Position numbers and translations under genes: made by a program. From an uncultured Eubacteriales bacterium (GTDB lineage: Bacteria > Bacillota > Clostridia > TANB77 > CAG-508), in the NCBI GenBank assembly GCA_949294555.1, contig CASFHP010000013.1, positions 1 to 39,908 of the forward strand: DNA of 39,908 bases, written 5' to 3'. Below, in pieces: positions 1 through 8,840 of the stretch. The first letter of the stretch is position 1, and each line of letters opens with the position of its first letter. The notes below the pieces were generated by a model. The model had not been told where the DNA came from and did not search any database. It worked only from the letters and a program-made list of their open reading frames with translations.

Positions 1-2
1 TT

Positions 3-212
3 TTAAAGTTTTTTGTTAGCGGATTCTTCTTTTTTACTCTCATTTTGCATTTTGGATACTAGGAGTTTTTCATTATGACCACGCGAAGCGTTTAGTGCAT
101 TTAGTAATGTTGCATCTTTTCCTATAGCTACATAAAAATTTCCTAGGTTGCACATCACTATTTTTCCATTTTCCTTTTTTTGTAATAATTCCATCATTTG
201 ATAGAATCCCAT
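3..212 (-). pseudogene. Truncated MutS domain I-like DGR accessory protein (MSL-like fragment)
   Basis: About 69 residues starting at the ATG at 212, which follows an AGTGGTG-type ribosome binding site; a longer GTG-started frame from 281 has no ribosome binding site. The N-terminal half reads like MutS domain I (motif LGNFYVAIGKDATLL, compare GDFYE.FG.DA in MutS). Proteins of this kind, called MutS-like (MSL) in DGR surveys, accompany some DGR reverse transcriptases. After residue ~38 the sequence stops resembling that family and ends in a short Lys/Ser/Glu-rich tail, so the gene looks truncated by recombination. It lies directly downstream of the variable-repeat protein on the same strand, which fits a DGR cassette. 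The family link is from memory of the motif; moderate to low confidence. Confidence 0.42.
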
Positions 213-247
213 TTTTATCACCACTTTTCTATAAAATTTTCGTGTCA

Positions 248-378
248 TTTTTTGTGCTCTGAAAAGCACAAAAAACGCCACGTTAGTGGGATTTTTCCTA
301 ATTCAGGCAAAACCATTTTTCAAATGCTTTTGCTTGAATTGTTAAAAAATCCCTTCTTAACGTCTAAAGCCGTTAAGA
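248..378. other. Three hairpins between the variable-repeat gene and the MSL-like fragment
   Basis: Three inverted repeats follow each other. The first has an 11-bp perfect stem, 248-258 with 265-275 (TTTTTTGTGCT). The second has a 12-bp stem with one wobble, 301-312 with 328-339. The third has an 8-bp stem, 355-362 with 371-378 (TCTTAACG). The third lies about 80 bp beyond the variable-repeat stop codon. They may be terminators or attenuators. DGR targets often need a hairpin just beyond the variable repeat for retrohoming, but these are further away than the known examples. Confidence 0.45.
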
Positions 379-455
379 CTTTTTATTCAAATTTCTACTT
401 TCAAAACTAATTTCTTAGTATATTTTAATTTATCTCTTTTAGCACTCAGCATGAC

Positions 456-1820
456 CTAATATAAAGCTGGGCGAAAACCTATAAAGTCGTAGCTGTCGGA
501 AGTACTATTGCTGTCGCGACTAGAAGCTGGATAGTCAGAGCCACCATAGTCGTAACGGCCTCCTCTAATGGCACACGGAATGTTGGTATCAGTGCTCTTT
601 TCTAATGTCCATTCATATACATTTCCTGCTAAATCATATATATTCATCTTACTATTATCTTCTACTGCTCCTGTTGATAATAAAACCCAACTTTCTGTTC
701 CTGAATTTGGTTTTTCATAATCACTTGGTACTGGATTCCATTCTCCTAATTGATATGTTGACTGATTATAAATTGCATATTTATTTCCTTCTGCTACTGG
801 GAAACTATTATTAGCATAATTTCCCCATGAACTTGAATCATCATTCAAATCTGCTGCTGGCACTCCTTTTGATTCTAAATATGCTAACACTAAATCCCAC
901 TGTATTCCAAACATCAATGTACTTGTCTTTCCTCCTGTTGCTAATCCTTCTGCTATTTCCTCTGCTTGACTACATGTTACATAATTATATGGGTATGCTC
1001 CTTGTTGAATTACGGCTTGTCTTGTATTATCGCTTGAAGTTACTGGGTTATCAAATGAACCAACTTCATACTTTCCTATATAAAATCCTCCATTTGCTTT
1101 TATACTTTGCAACATTTCACTATATTTTTCAGGATATTCTTGTTCTCCTAATCCACATCCTTCATACCATGTATCTGTATAACTACCTCTATATTTTGTT
1201 GCATAACCTATTAATGCATTTTCTATATCCCCATCTGTTGTACTACTAGCTGTCACACTTTTGGGCACCACTATCCATGTCCATTCATTATTTTTACTAT
1301 CCTTTACTACTACACCTTTATCTAAGTCATCTTCTATTACTGTTGAATTACTATCCGGCAAAAATGGGGATGTTTCAGCTGTTGATGGCAAATTTCCTGT
1401 TTCTCCCCCACTTCCACCATTACCATTCGAATACAATTCTGAATACAATATTTCATATCCACTTGGTGTTATTATTTTATCACTTTGTAATTCTTTATAA
1501 TATTTATCTGTATTACTTGCATTTGCAGTTTCTATAATATTTTTTATTGTTGCATCATCTAATGTTGTATCTTCTCCATTCTCTAATCTTTCTGCTATCC
1601 AATTAGCAATATCTAATTGCGCTTGTTCTTTTACTGATGCAATTTCTGTTTGCTTTTTACTATCATTTGCTCTTGTTAATATTCCATTCTCTCCTGTTAA
1701 TGTTGCTATACTTACTGCTGCTAATATTAATAACACTATTATTGTGATGACAAGTGCTATTAAAGTTATACCATTATTATTTTCCGTATTTTTTACATTT
1801 TTGCTTTTCATTTTTGTCAT
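456..1820 (-). CDS. Pilin-anchored FGE-sulfatase/C-type-lectin-fold variable protein (DGR target)
   Basis: 454 aa. The N-terminus is a type IV prepilin signal: a short Lys/Asn-rich leader, Gly17, then ITLIALVITIIVLLILAAVS as the membrane helix. The +5 position is Ala instead of the usual Glu. Residues ~45-165 form a helical pilin stalk with a Gly/Ser-rich linker. From ~170 to the end is an FGE-sulfatase (SUMF1-type, C-type lectin fold) domain with the motifs GGFYIGKYEVGSF, AGNVYEWT and RGGRYDYGG. The last ~44 residues (411-454) match the DGR template repeat near the right edge of the window, so this is a variable repeat. The start ATG at 1820 follows AGAGGAG. Such proteins would display a diversifiable ligand-binding surface outside the cell, on a pilus-like fibre or membrane stub (inference). 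A promoter lies about 250 nt upstream. Confidence 0.82.
   Translation of the reverse strand: MTKMKSKNVKNTENNNGITLIALVITIIVLLILAAVSIATLTGENGILTRANDSKKQTEIASVKEQAQLDIANWIAERLENGEDTTLDDATIKNIIETANASNTDKYYKELQSDKIITPSGYEILYSELYSNGNGGSGGETGNLPSTAETSPFLPDSNSTVIEDDLDKGVVVKDSKNNEWTWIVVPKSVTASSTTDGDIENALIGYATKYRGSYTDTWYEGCGLGEQEYPEKYSEMLQSIKANGGFYIGKYEVGSFDNPVTSSDNTRQAVIQQGAYPYNYVTCSQAEEIAEGLATGGKTSTLMFGIQWDLVLAYLESKGVPAADLNDDSSSWGNYANNSFPVAEGNKYAIYNQSTYQLGEWNPVPSDYEKPNSGTESWVLLSTGAVEDNSKMNIYDLAGNVYEWTLEKSTDTNIPCAIRGGRYDYGGSDYPASSRDSNSTSDSYDFIGFRPALY
459..590 (-). repeat. DGR variable repeat (VR) at the 3' end of the target gene
   Basis: Codons 411-454 align with the template repeat at 38829-38958: VR RGGRYDYGGSDYPAS against TR RGGNYNNTGSNNPAS, and VR IGFRPAL against TR IGFRVTL. 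Where the TR has AAC or AAT (Asn), the VR has Arg, Asp, Tyr, Ser or Phe, mainly through changes at the first two adenines. That is the adenine-mutagenesis signature. About fourteen non-adenine differences, mostly at third codon positions, and a one-codon indel mean this VR was not written from this TR. Its true template is probably a related TR outside the window. Confidence 0.8.
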
Positions 1821-2077
1821 TTTTTTAATCTCCTCTCTTTTGTTTTTTGTTTTTTTATGTAATATTCTTTTGTGTACATTTTTTAGTTTTTGAAGTTTCT
1901 CTTGAGTATTAAATATTCTTTTAGTAATTCTTGGTATTCATGAACTATTGTGCTTGATTTCTACGCTTCCTTTTTACTATTTGTAAATAGTATTTACATT
2001 TATTTACTTTTTATACAAGTAATAATACGCATTTTTCAATGTTCTTACTACTTATAAAAAAGTTTTTTTCTGTATTC

Positions 2078-2106
2078 ATTTTATCTATTTTGATGAATTA
2101 AGTCAA
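2078..2106 (-). promoter_or_regulatory. Promoter of the DGR target gene
   Basis: Read on the minus strand: TTGACT (2106-2101), a 17-nt spacer, then TAAAAT (2083-2078). Transcription would start near 2071 and give an unusually long leader of about 250 nt before the ATG at 1820. The leader contains an 8-bp inverted repeat (1975-1982 with 1985-1992). Confidence 0.65.
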
Positions 2107-2140
2107 TATTATATCGTATTTTATTTCTTATTTTTTTACC

Positions 2141-2350
2141 TAGATTTCAATACTCTAAGAAAATACACAAATCCATAGAGTACCTGAGATATAAACATTT
2201 TTAGCCATCCAAATATTTTAAAAAATTATTTCAAATCCCAAAATTCCTTAAAAATTTTTCACTAAAATTTCTTTTCTATTTTCATTGACATTACTATATT
2301 TTATTGTTAAAATTGAAACGTAAAAAACTTTCTTAGAGTATTGAATTCTA
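2141..2350. repeat. 22-bp inverted repeat pair flanking 166 bp
   Basis: Positions 2141-2162 are the reverse complement of 2329-2350 with one mismatch; the core TTTCTTAGAGTATTGAA is identical over 17 bp. The right arm overlaps the terminator-like hairpin at 2323-2361. A looser third copy in the same orientation as the right arm lies at 1896-1914 inside the leader of the DGR target gene. The interval contains no gene. Confidence 0.6.
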
Positions 2351-2365
2351 GGAAAGTTTTTATTT
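2285..2365 (+). ncRNA. Possible ~45-nt RNA: strong promoter directly followed by a terminator
   Basis: TTGACA (2285-2290), a 17-nt spacer and TAAAAT (2308-2313) make a near-consensus promoter on the plus strand. Transcription would begin near 2320. A 15-bp hairpin (2323-2337 with 2347-2361, one wobble) followed by a T-rich tract starts at once and has the form of an intrinsic terminator. There is no coding sequence between them. The predicted product is a ~45-nt RNA that is nearly all hairpin. The loop and 5' strand could pair with the leader of the DGR target mRNA (region 1896-1914). Existence as a stable RNA is inference. Confidence 0.4.
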
Positions 2366-2546
2366 TTTATCTTTCTATATAAAATATATATAAAATTTTA
2401 TAATCCACTATTTAATAACATTTCCTTGAGAGATTTTTTATATTTTTACAAAATACAAGATATCCAATTTTATTCAGCTTTGTTGTTTACATAAAAATGT
2501 CTCAAAAAGAAACGTCCATAATTGGACAAAAATTTTGTCGAATAAT

Positions 2547-2575
2547 TTGCTTTTTTTTCCATTTCCATGTATAAT
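2547..2575 (+). promoter_or_regulatory. Promoter of the NRPS operon
   Basis: TTGCTT (2547-2552), a 17-nt spacer and TATAAT (2570-2575). The start site would be near 2582, leaving a ~26-nt leader that contains the ribosome binding site AAAGGTGAT (2594-2602) before the ATG at 2608. Confidence 0.65.
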
Positions 2576-2607
2576 CTTTTTAGCAAAAAAATTAAAGGTG
2601 ATGTTAA

Positions 2608-5600
2608 ATGAGTATTTTAAATTATGAACTAACAAATCCACAAAAATCTATTTTATTAACAGAGCAATTTAATGAAAACACATGTGTTTCAAATATATGT
2701 GGAACATTATCTATTCCTGAAAAAATTGATGAAAATGCTTTTGAAAAAGCAATTAATTTATTTATAAAAAATAATGATTCCCTTAGACTTTGTTTAGTAC
2801 AAGACGGTACAGATATCAAACAATGTTTGAAAGACTATTCTTTTGAAGAGATTGAAAAAGTAAATATTACAGATACCTATTCTTTGTCACAATTAGAAGA
2901 AGATGTTATCACAAAACATTTCACACTTATAAACAGTCATTTATATCGTTTTGTTATTTTTAAAAATCCCGATGGTACAGGCGGATTTATAGCAAATCTA
3001 CACCACATGATTTCTGACGCTTGGACCATGAGTTTATTAATCGACCAAATCATGAATTATTACGTTTCTATTATTCAAAATGTCCCTATACAAGATAATA
3101 AAAATAGCTCTTATTTAGATTTTATAAATGAAGAGAAAAAATATCTAGAAAGTCCTAAATTTGAGCGTGCAAAAAACTTTTGGGAAAACCAATTTGAAAA
3201 TTTAGAGTTTTCTTATTTAAAGGATTTCCAATCTGGTTCATATGAGGCAATTAGAAAAGGTGTAACCCTTTCTAAAGAAGAAACCAATACACTTGTAGAG
3301 TTTTGCAATAGCCATAAAGTTTCTTTGTTCTCACTTTTTATGGCCATTTTAAATATCTACTTAGCAAAAATTAACAACACCAATTCATCTATTGTTGGTA
3401 CACCGATTTTAAATAGATGTAATTTTAAAGAGAAAAATACCACAGGAATGTATATTAGTACGGTTCCTTTTCGTATGGAAATTGATAAAGATTGTTCTTG
3501 CATCGATTTTATTGAACAAGTTTCTAAACACGAATTATCTGTTTTTAGAAACCAACGTTATCCATATAATCGTTTACTAGACACCATTAGAAAAAAATTT
3601 AATATTTCTAAAAATTTATATGATGTTTGTTTGTCTTATCAAAATGCGAGAAACCACAGGGCTAGTTGTGCTGTGCCATATTCTTGTAGATGGTTATTTA
3701 ATCATTGTGTTGTAAATAATTTAGACATTCATTTATATGATATTGATGATACTGGTATGATTAGTATTTATTATGATTTTAAAAAAGAACTTTTTACCTT
3801 AGATGAAATCAATTTATTGCATGAACGCTTAATGGCTATGTTGACACAAATTATAGCAAATCCTGAATTGAAAATTAAAGACCTTGAAATGGTTTCTCCT
3901 AAAGAGAAAACCTATATATTAGAGGAATATAACCATACAAAAACAACAGATAAATTTGTTTCTGTTTATAATTTGTTTAAAAAGCAATTACAAAAAACAC
4001 CTGATAAATTAGCAATTTGTCATAAAGATACGAAACTTACTTATAAAGAACTAAATGCACTTGCTAACTTATTGGCTTCAAAACTTAAAGAACACGATGT
4101 TCACGCAGGAGATATTGTTTGTTTGGCATTTGCAGATTCCATTGAGTTTGTGGCAAGTATTTTGGCAACACAAAAATTAGGTGTTTGCTATATTCCGATT
4201 GATGTAAATTATCCAAATGAGCGAATTGAATATATTGCCAACAACAGTCAAGCAAAATTAATTTTAACACATCCAAATACCTTAAAATCTGTTAAAATTG
4301 ATAAAGATACTGTTCTTAGAATTTCTTTGGATGATTTTGATTATCAAAAAGAAGATATTGTAAATATAGATTATGACCTAAAAGAAAATGATTTAGCTTA
4401 CATCATCTATACTTCTGGCTCAACAGGAAATCCAAAAGGTGTAAAAATTTGTCATAAGAGTTTGACAAATTATATTCGTTGGGCAATTAAACAATATGTG
4501 CATGGCGAAGAAACCAATTTCCCTTTGTTTTCTTCTGTTGCCTTTGATTTAACGGTAACTTCTATTTATACACCACTATGCTCTGGCAACTCAATTTATA
4601 TTTACCAAAACGAAAATGCACAGTTATTATTAGAAGAAATCATCAAAGATAACCATGTACAAATTATTAAAATGACCCCTGGACATTTTACATTGTTACA
4701 AGACCTGGATTTAAGTAATAGTATTGTTAGCAAATTTATCTTGGGTGGAGATATTTTAACCAAAGAAATGTGCGAAAAAATCACTTCTATGTTTTCTCAT
4801 CCAATTCATATTTATAATGAATATGGACCAACAGAAGCAACTGTCGGCTGTATGATTTATGAATATCGTACTGAAGATACTTATACTTCTGTGCCAATTG
4901 GTTACCCAATTGACAATACACAAATCTTGCTTTTAAATCAAGACTTGGAATTAGTACCTTTAGGACATATTGGGGAAATGTATATTAGTGGTGATTGTTT
5001 GGCTTTAGGCTATACAGATGAGCAAAAAACACTTGAAAAATTTATAGACAATCCTTTTTATCCTGGACAAAAAATTTATAAAACAGGAGACCTTGCCGTC
5101 CTACATGCTGATGGCATTATGGAATATCTTGGACGTAGTGATTTTCAGGTAAAACTAAATGGATATCGAATTGAATTAGGAGAAATCCAATCTGATTTGC
5201 TTACACACCCTGATATCAAAGATGTCTATATTGCGTTAATTACTGTTGATGAGCATAAATTTTTATGTGCGTATTATGTATCTGATAAAGAAATTGAAGA
5301 TTTGTCTAGTTTCTTAAAGAAAACATTACCTAGCTATATGATTCCAACCTATTTTATTAAGCTAGATAAAATTCCATTGACCATTAATGGAAAGGTTGAT
5401 AAATCAGCACTTCCACTACCTAAGAAAAATCACAATAAATATGTGAAACCACAAAATAAATTAGAGGAAACTTTGCAAGAAATTTTTACAGAATTATTGG
5501 AACAAAAAAGTAAAATTAGTGTAGAAGATGATTTATTTGACTATTATGTGGATTCTCTTCTATTAATTAAAGCACAATCTATTTTATATAGTAAAGGGAT

Positions 5601-6843
5601 TTCGATTAATACACAAGATTTTTACGAATATCCTACTATTAGAAAATTGGCAGATTTTCTTTTAGTTGCCCAGCCAAAAGAAACTTCTGTATTAATTGAA
5701 AAAATGCCAATTATTAAAGAAATTAAGAAGCCTATTGAAGTAAATAAAGAATTTAGAAGAGTTATTCTATTTGGTGCTACTGGATTTTTAGGTATTCATA
5801 TATTATACTATTTACTAAAAAACACCTCTAGCAAAGTATTTTGCGTTATTAGGAAAAAAGATTTGGTAAATCCTTTAACCAGATTTATCAAAAAATTCAA
5901 TTTTTATTTTCCTGATGTAAAAATAGAACAATATCTATACAGAATAAAAATTGTTGAGGGAAATATTTTAGATAATCATTTTGGAATTGAGGAAGATTTA
6001 TATAATCGTCTGGGAACAACTTGTGATTGTGTCATCGATACAGCTGCACTTGTTAAACACTATGGAAATTATGAAGTGTTTAATAAAACAAATGTCAATT
6101 CAACAAAAAAAATGATTGCCTTTTGTAAAGAATTTAAAATTCCATTACACTATATTTCAACCATGTCTGTATCTGGAAATGGATTAGTAAAAACACCTGA
6201 TACTGATTTTACAGAAGATGATTTATATATTGGACAAGATTACAAGAAAAATGTGTATGTGAGAAGTAAGTTTGAAGCTGAAAAAGCTGTTATAGAAGCT
6301 TGTAAAGAAGACGATTTTATAGCTAGTATTTATAGATTAGGGACTATTACCAATCGTTATCATGATGGTATGTTCCAAGAGAATTTCAGTGATAATGCCT
6401 TTTTAAATCGATTAGAAGCATTTATCGATTTAGGTATTTTTCCAAAAGAACTTTCTCAGTTTTGTTTTGAATTTTCTCCTGTTGACGTTTGTGCAAATTT
6501 TATTGTACAATTACTACAACACCAGCAAGAAAATTTGGAAATTTATCATTTATATAATAACCGTTGTATTTCAGGCGAAACATTAGTAAATATGATAAAT
6601 ACTTGTGGCGTTTCTATTGACTTTGCTTCTTTAGATGATTTTAAAACAGCCTTGACAAAGTCTAAATCAAACTATTTTGGCATTACTGCTTATGTAAAAA
6701 ATATCAATGATAGTATGGTCACACTTCATAATGAAAAAACGCTAACGGCTTTGCAAACGTTAAATTTAGATTGGCCTGAAATAACGCCTGAATATTTGAA
6801 TAAAATTTTGCTTTACTTAAGAGAAAAACTTAGAAAGGAATGA
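2608..6843 (+). CDS. Single-module NRPS: condensation, adenylation (Asn-type), carrier, reductase
   Basis: 1411 aa in the order C-A-T-R. The condensation domain has HHMISDA at 132-138 (HHxxxDG with the final Gly replaced). The adenylation domain has TSGSTG at 602-607, FDLTVT from 646, NEYGPTE, GYRIELGEIQ and the Lys of NGKVDKSAL. Its ten pocket residues read D-L-T-K-I-G-E-V-G-K, which matches or nearly matches the published Asn code (DLTKLGEVGK). The carrier Ser983 sits in DYYVDSLLLIK. The C-terminal reductase has GATGFLG at 1056-1062 and the catalytic Ser1184/Tyr1217/Lys1221 pattern (YVRSK). NADPH reduction would release an aldehyde or alcohol in place of an acid. Because C comes first, the enzyme probably acylates Asn with a fatty acyl or peptidyl donor. 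No phosphopantetheinyl transferase, exporter or acyl-activating partner is seen nearby. It lies 8 nt upstream of the kinase gene. Confidence 0.88.
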   Translation: MSILNYELTNPQKSILLTEQFNENTCVSNICGTLSIPEKIDENAFEKAINLFIKNNDSLRLCLVQDGTDIKQCLKDYSFEEIEKVNITDTYSLSQLEEDVITKHFTLINSHLYRFVIFKNPDGTGGFIANLHHMISDAWTMSLLIDQIMNYYVSIIQNVPIQDNKNSSYLDFINEEKKYLESPKFERAKNFWENQFENLEFSYLKDFQSGSYEAIRKGVTLSKEETNTLVEFCNSHKVSLFSLFMAILNIYLAKINNTNSSIVGTPILNRCNFKEKNTTGMYISTVPFRMEIDKDCSCIDFIEQVSKHELSVFRNQRYPYNRLLDTIRKKFNISKNLYDVCLSYQNARNHRASCAVPYSCRWLFNHCVVNNLDIHLYDIDDTGMISIYYDFKKELFTLDEINLLHERLMAMLTQIIANPELKIKDLEMVSPKEKTYILEEYNHTKTTDKFVSVYNLFKKQLQKTPDKLAICHKDTKLTYKELNALANLLASKLKEHDVHAGDIVCLAFADSIEFVASILATQKLGVCYIPIDVNYPNERIEYIANNSQAKLILTHPNTLKSVKIDKDTVLRISLDDFDYQKEDIVNIDYDLKENDLAYIIYTSGSTGNPKGVKICHKSLTNYIRWAIKQYVHGEETNFPLFSSVAFDLTVTSIYTPLCSGNSIYIYQNENAQLLLEEIIKDNHVQIIKMTPGHFTLLQDLDLSNSIVSKFILGGDILTKEMCEKITSMFSHPIHIYNEYGPTEATVGCMIYEYRTEDTYTSVPIGYPIDNTQILLLNQDLELVPLGHIGEMYISGDCLALGYTDEQKTLEKFIDNPFYPGQKIYKTGDLAVLHADGIMEYLGRSDFQVKLNGYRIELGEIQSDLLTHPDIKDVYIALITVDEHKFLCAYYVSDKEIEDLSSFLKKTLPSYMIPTYFIKLDKIPLTINGKVDKSALPLPKKNHNKYVKPQNKLEETLQEIFTELLEQKSKISVEDDLFDYYVDSLLLIKAQSILYSKGISINTQDFYEYPTIRKLADFLLVAQPKETSVLIEKMPIIKEIKKPIEVNKEFRRVILFGATGFLGIHILYYLLKNTSSKVFCVIRKKDLVNPLTRFIKKFNFYFPDVKIEQYLYRIKIVEGNILDNHFGIEEDLYNRLGTTCDCVIDTAALVKHYGNYEVFNKTNVNSTKKMIAFCKEFKIPLHYISTMSVSGNGLVKTPDTDFTEDDLYIGQDYKKNVYVRSKFEAEKAVIEACKEDDFIASIYRLGTITNRYHDGMFQENFSDNAFLNRLEAFIDLGIFPKELSQFCFEFSPVDVCANFIVQLLQHQQENLEIYHLYNNRCISGETLVNMINTCGVSIDFASLDDFKTALTKSKSNYFGITAYVKNINDSMVTLHNEKTLTALQTLNLDWPEITPEYLNKILLYLREKLRKE

Positions 6844-6851
6844 AATGAAAC

Positions 6852-8840
6852 ATGAAAGTCATTAAAATTTTTAACATTGATAACGAAAAAAAATTAGCTT
6901 TAGTAAATACCTTAATATTTGCACTAATTGCAGCAGTACTCTATTTTGCACTACCTTCTGTATTAAATTATCCACCAAATTCTACTGATAATAGTTTTCA
7001 AATAGAAATTGTTGGAATAACTTATACAACACAATTTATAATTATTATATCCATTTTACTTGTTCTTTTATATATTGCTTTACGATTTATATATAGTAAA
7101 ATGTCACTTTCAGAGGAAAAATTAAAAAATACAGAATACATCCGCAAATTAAGAAAAAAATCATTTAATTATCCTTATATGATGTTATTATTTGAAATAT
7201 TTGTGCCAACCATTATTATTGCTATTTTGCTATTTGCCTTTAATACAGAAGCAGAGTTAGTCCTTAGAATTACAACTGTTGTGTTCTCGTTTTCTGCTGT
7301 ATTTGCAATATTTTCATATATGCTTAGCAAAAAGTTCTTTTCTAACAGACTTACAGCAACAGCAGAACTTGCCAATAATGAAGTAACTGGTGTTAGATTA
7401 CCTTTGTATCATAAACTATTGATACAAATATTACCTTTATTTTTATATTCTTTTGTCTTAATTTTACTAATTTCTATGTCCTTAATGACAAAAGAAAAAG
7501 GCGATTTGCTATATCACTTCTATAGACAAGAACTACTATCTCGTTTTGACCAAGACACAGTATATGACATTTCTGAAGTGGAAACAATACTAAATTCTAT
7601 AGAATTCAAATCAGAAGGTGATCATGCTGTTATCATTTCTGCATCAAGTGGAGAAGTATATTATTCTCCTGAAAAATTAAACGACTTTTTTATAAAATAT
7701 ACATTAAACTTCTATGATGAAACAGAAGGCTATACATACGAATACTATGGACAAAATCGAGAAGGTGCAGTTATTAAAATAAATACAAATATGGGAGAAT
7801 GTTATGTTGGTATTCGTTACTTTGTATTTGGTAATAACTTTGTCGTTCCATTCATTTTAATTGCATTTCTTTTAATTTTGATAAATTGCGTATTTATCCT
7901 TTACATTGGTAGGGATTTAAGTAATGATATCAATAGCGTTATTGATGGAATGAAACATATATCTAATTCAGATGATGTGATTAATGCCAATAAACTTCCA
8001 ATTACTTCTAATGATGAAATTGGAGACTTGACAGCTTCTTTCAATGAAATTCAGACATTAACAAAAACCTATGTAGACCAATTGCATAGTAGTCAAGAAA
8101 CATTAATGGAAAGTGAACGTCTAGCCTCTTTAGGACAATTAATTGGTGGTATTGCCCATAACTTAAAAACACCTATTATGTCTATATCTGGAGCATTAGA
8201 AGGATTATCTGGTTTAATCAAAGAATATGAAGATTCAATTGATGACCCAGAAGTAAATTCTCAAGATCATCATGATATTGCAAAAGATATGTCTGAATGG
8301 GTTTCTAAAATTAAAGATTATACAGAATATATGTCAGATATTATCACAGCTGTTAAAGGTCAAGCTGTTACATTATCAGAAACAACTGCTGTTCATTTTA
8401 CACTTGATGAATTGGTAAAACGTGTAGATATCTTGATGAAACATGAACTAAAAAATGCACTTATTTATCTAAATATTTCTATGAAAACAGATGAGCATAC
8501 AGTTATAAATGGAGAAATAAATAGTTTAGTACAAGTTATTAATAATATGATATCTAATGCCATTCAGGCATATAACGGCGAGAAAAATAAAAATATCGAA
8601 TTGATTTTAGAGAGTGATAATAAAAATGTATATATTCGTGTAAAAGATTATGCAAGTGGTATGCCTCAAAATGTTCAAGATAAGTTATTTAAAGAAATGA
8701 TAACCACAAAAGGAAAAAATGGTACTGGTTTAGGTTTGTATATGTCTTACTCAACCATAAAAGCACATTTCAATGGAGATATTACATTTGAATCAGAAGT
8801 TGGAAAAGGAACAACATTTACAATTATATTGCCACTTTAA
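6852..8840 (+). CDS. Multi-TM membrane sensor histidine kinase
   Basis: 662 aa. Five hydrophobic helices occupy the first ~220 residues. An extracytoplasmic loop of ~100 residues follows, then a sixth helix (~330-350), a HAMP-like linker, a kinase domain with phospho-acceptor His436 in GIAHNLKTPIMS, and an ATPase domain with the N box NNMISNAIQAY and the G boxes YASGMPQ and GTGLGLYMS. The first ATG at 6845 runs into a stop after six codons, so the 6852 ATG is used, with AGAAAGGA upstream. Eight bases separate it from the NRPS stop, so the two are almost certainly co-transcribed. It probably senses an extracellular or membrane signal. Coupling to the NRPS suggests that its ligand could be the NRPS product (inference). 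The nearest possible partner is the regulator at 9190. Confidence 0.85.
   Translation: MKVIKIFNIDNEKKLALVNTLIFALIAAVLYFALPSVLNYPPNSTDNSFQIEIVGITYTTQFIIIISILLVLLYIALRFIYSKMSLSEEKLKNTEYIRKLRKKSFNYPYMMLLFEIFVPTIIIAILLFAFNTEAELVLRITTVVFSFSAVFAIFSYMLSKKFFSNRLTATAELANNEVTGVRLPLYHKLLIQILPLFLYSFVLILLISMSLMTKEKGDLLYHFYRQELLSRFDQDTVYDISEVETILNSIEFKSEGDHAVIISASSGEVYYSPEKLNDFFIKYTLNFYDETEGYTYEYYGQNREGAVIKINTNMGECYVGIRYFVFGNNFVVPFILIAFLLILINCVFILYIGRDLSNDINSVIDGMKHISNSDDVINANKLPITSNDEIGDLTASFNEIQTLTKTYVDQLHSSQETLMESERLASLGQLIGGIAHNLKTPIMSISGALEGLSGLIKEYEDSIDDPEVNSQDHHDIAKDMSEWVSKIKDYTEYMSDIITAVKGQAVTLSETTAVHFTLDELVKRVDILMKHELKNALIYLNISMKTDEHTVINGEINSLVQVINNMISNAIQAYNGEKNKNIELILESDNKNVYIRVKDYASGMPQNVQDKLFKEMITTKGKNGTGLGLYMSYSTIKAHFNGDITFESEVGKGTTFTIILPL

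Noticed and set aside
605..1537. Plus-strand open frames opposite the DGR target gene
   Set aside because: They are Leu/Tyr/His-rich antisense shadows with no ribosome binding sites; the minus-strand gene has clear domains.
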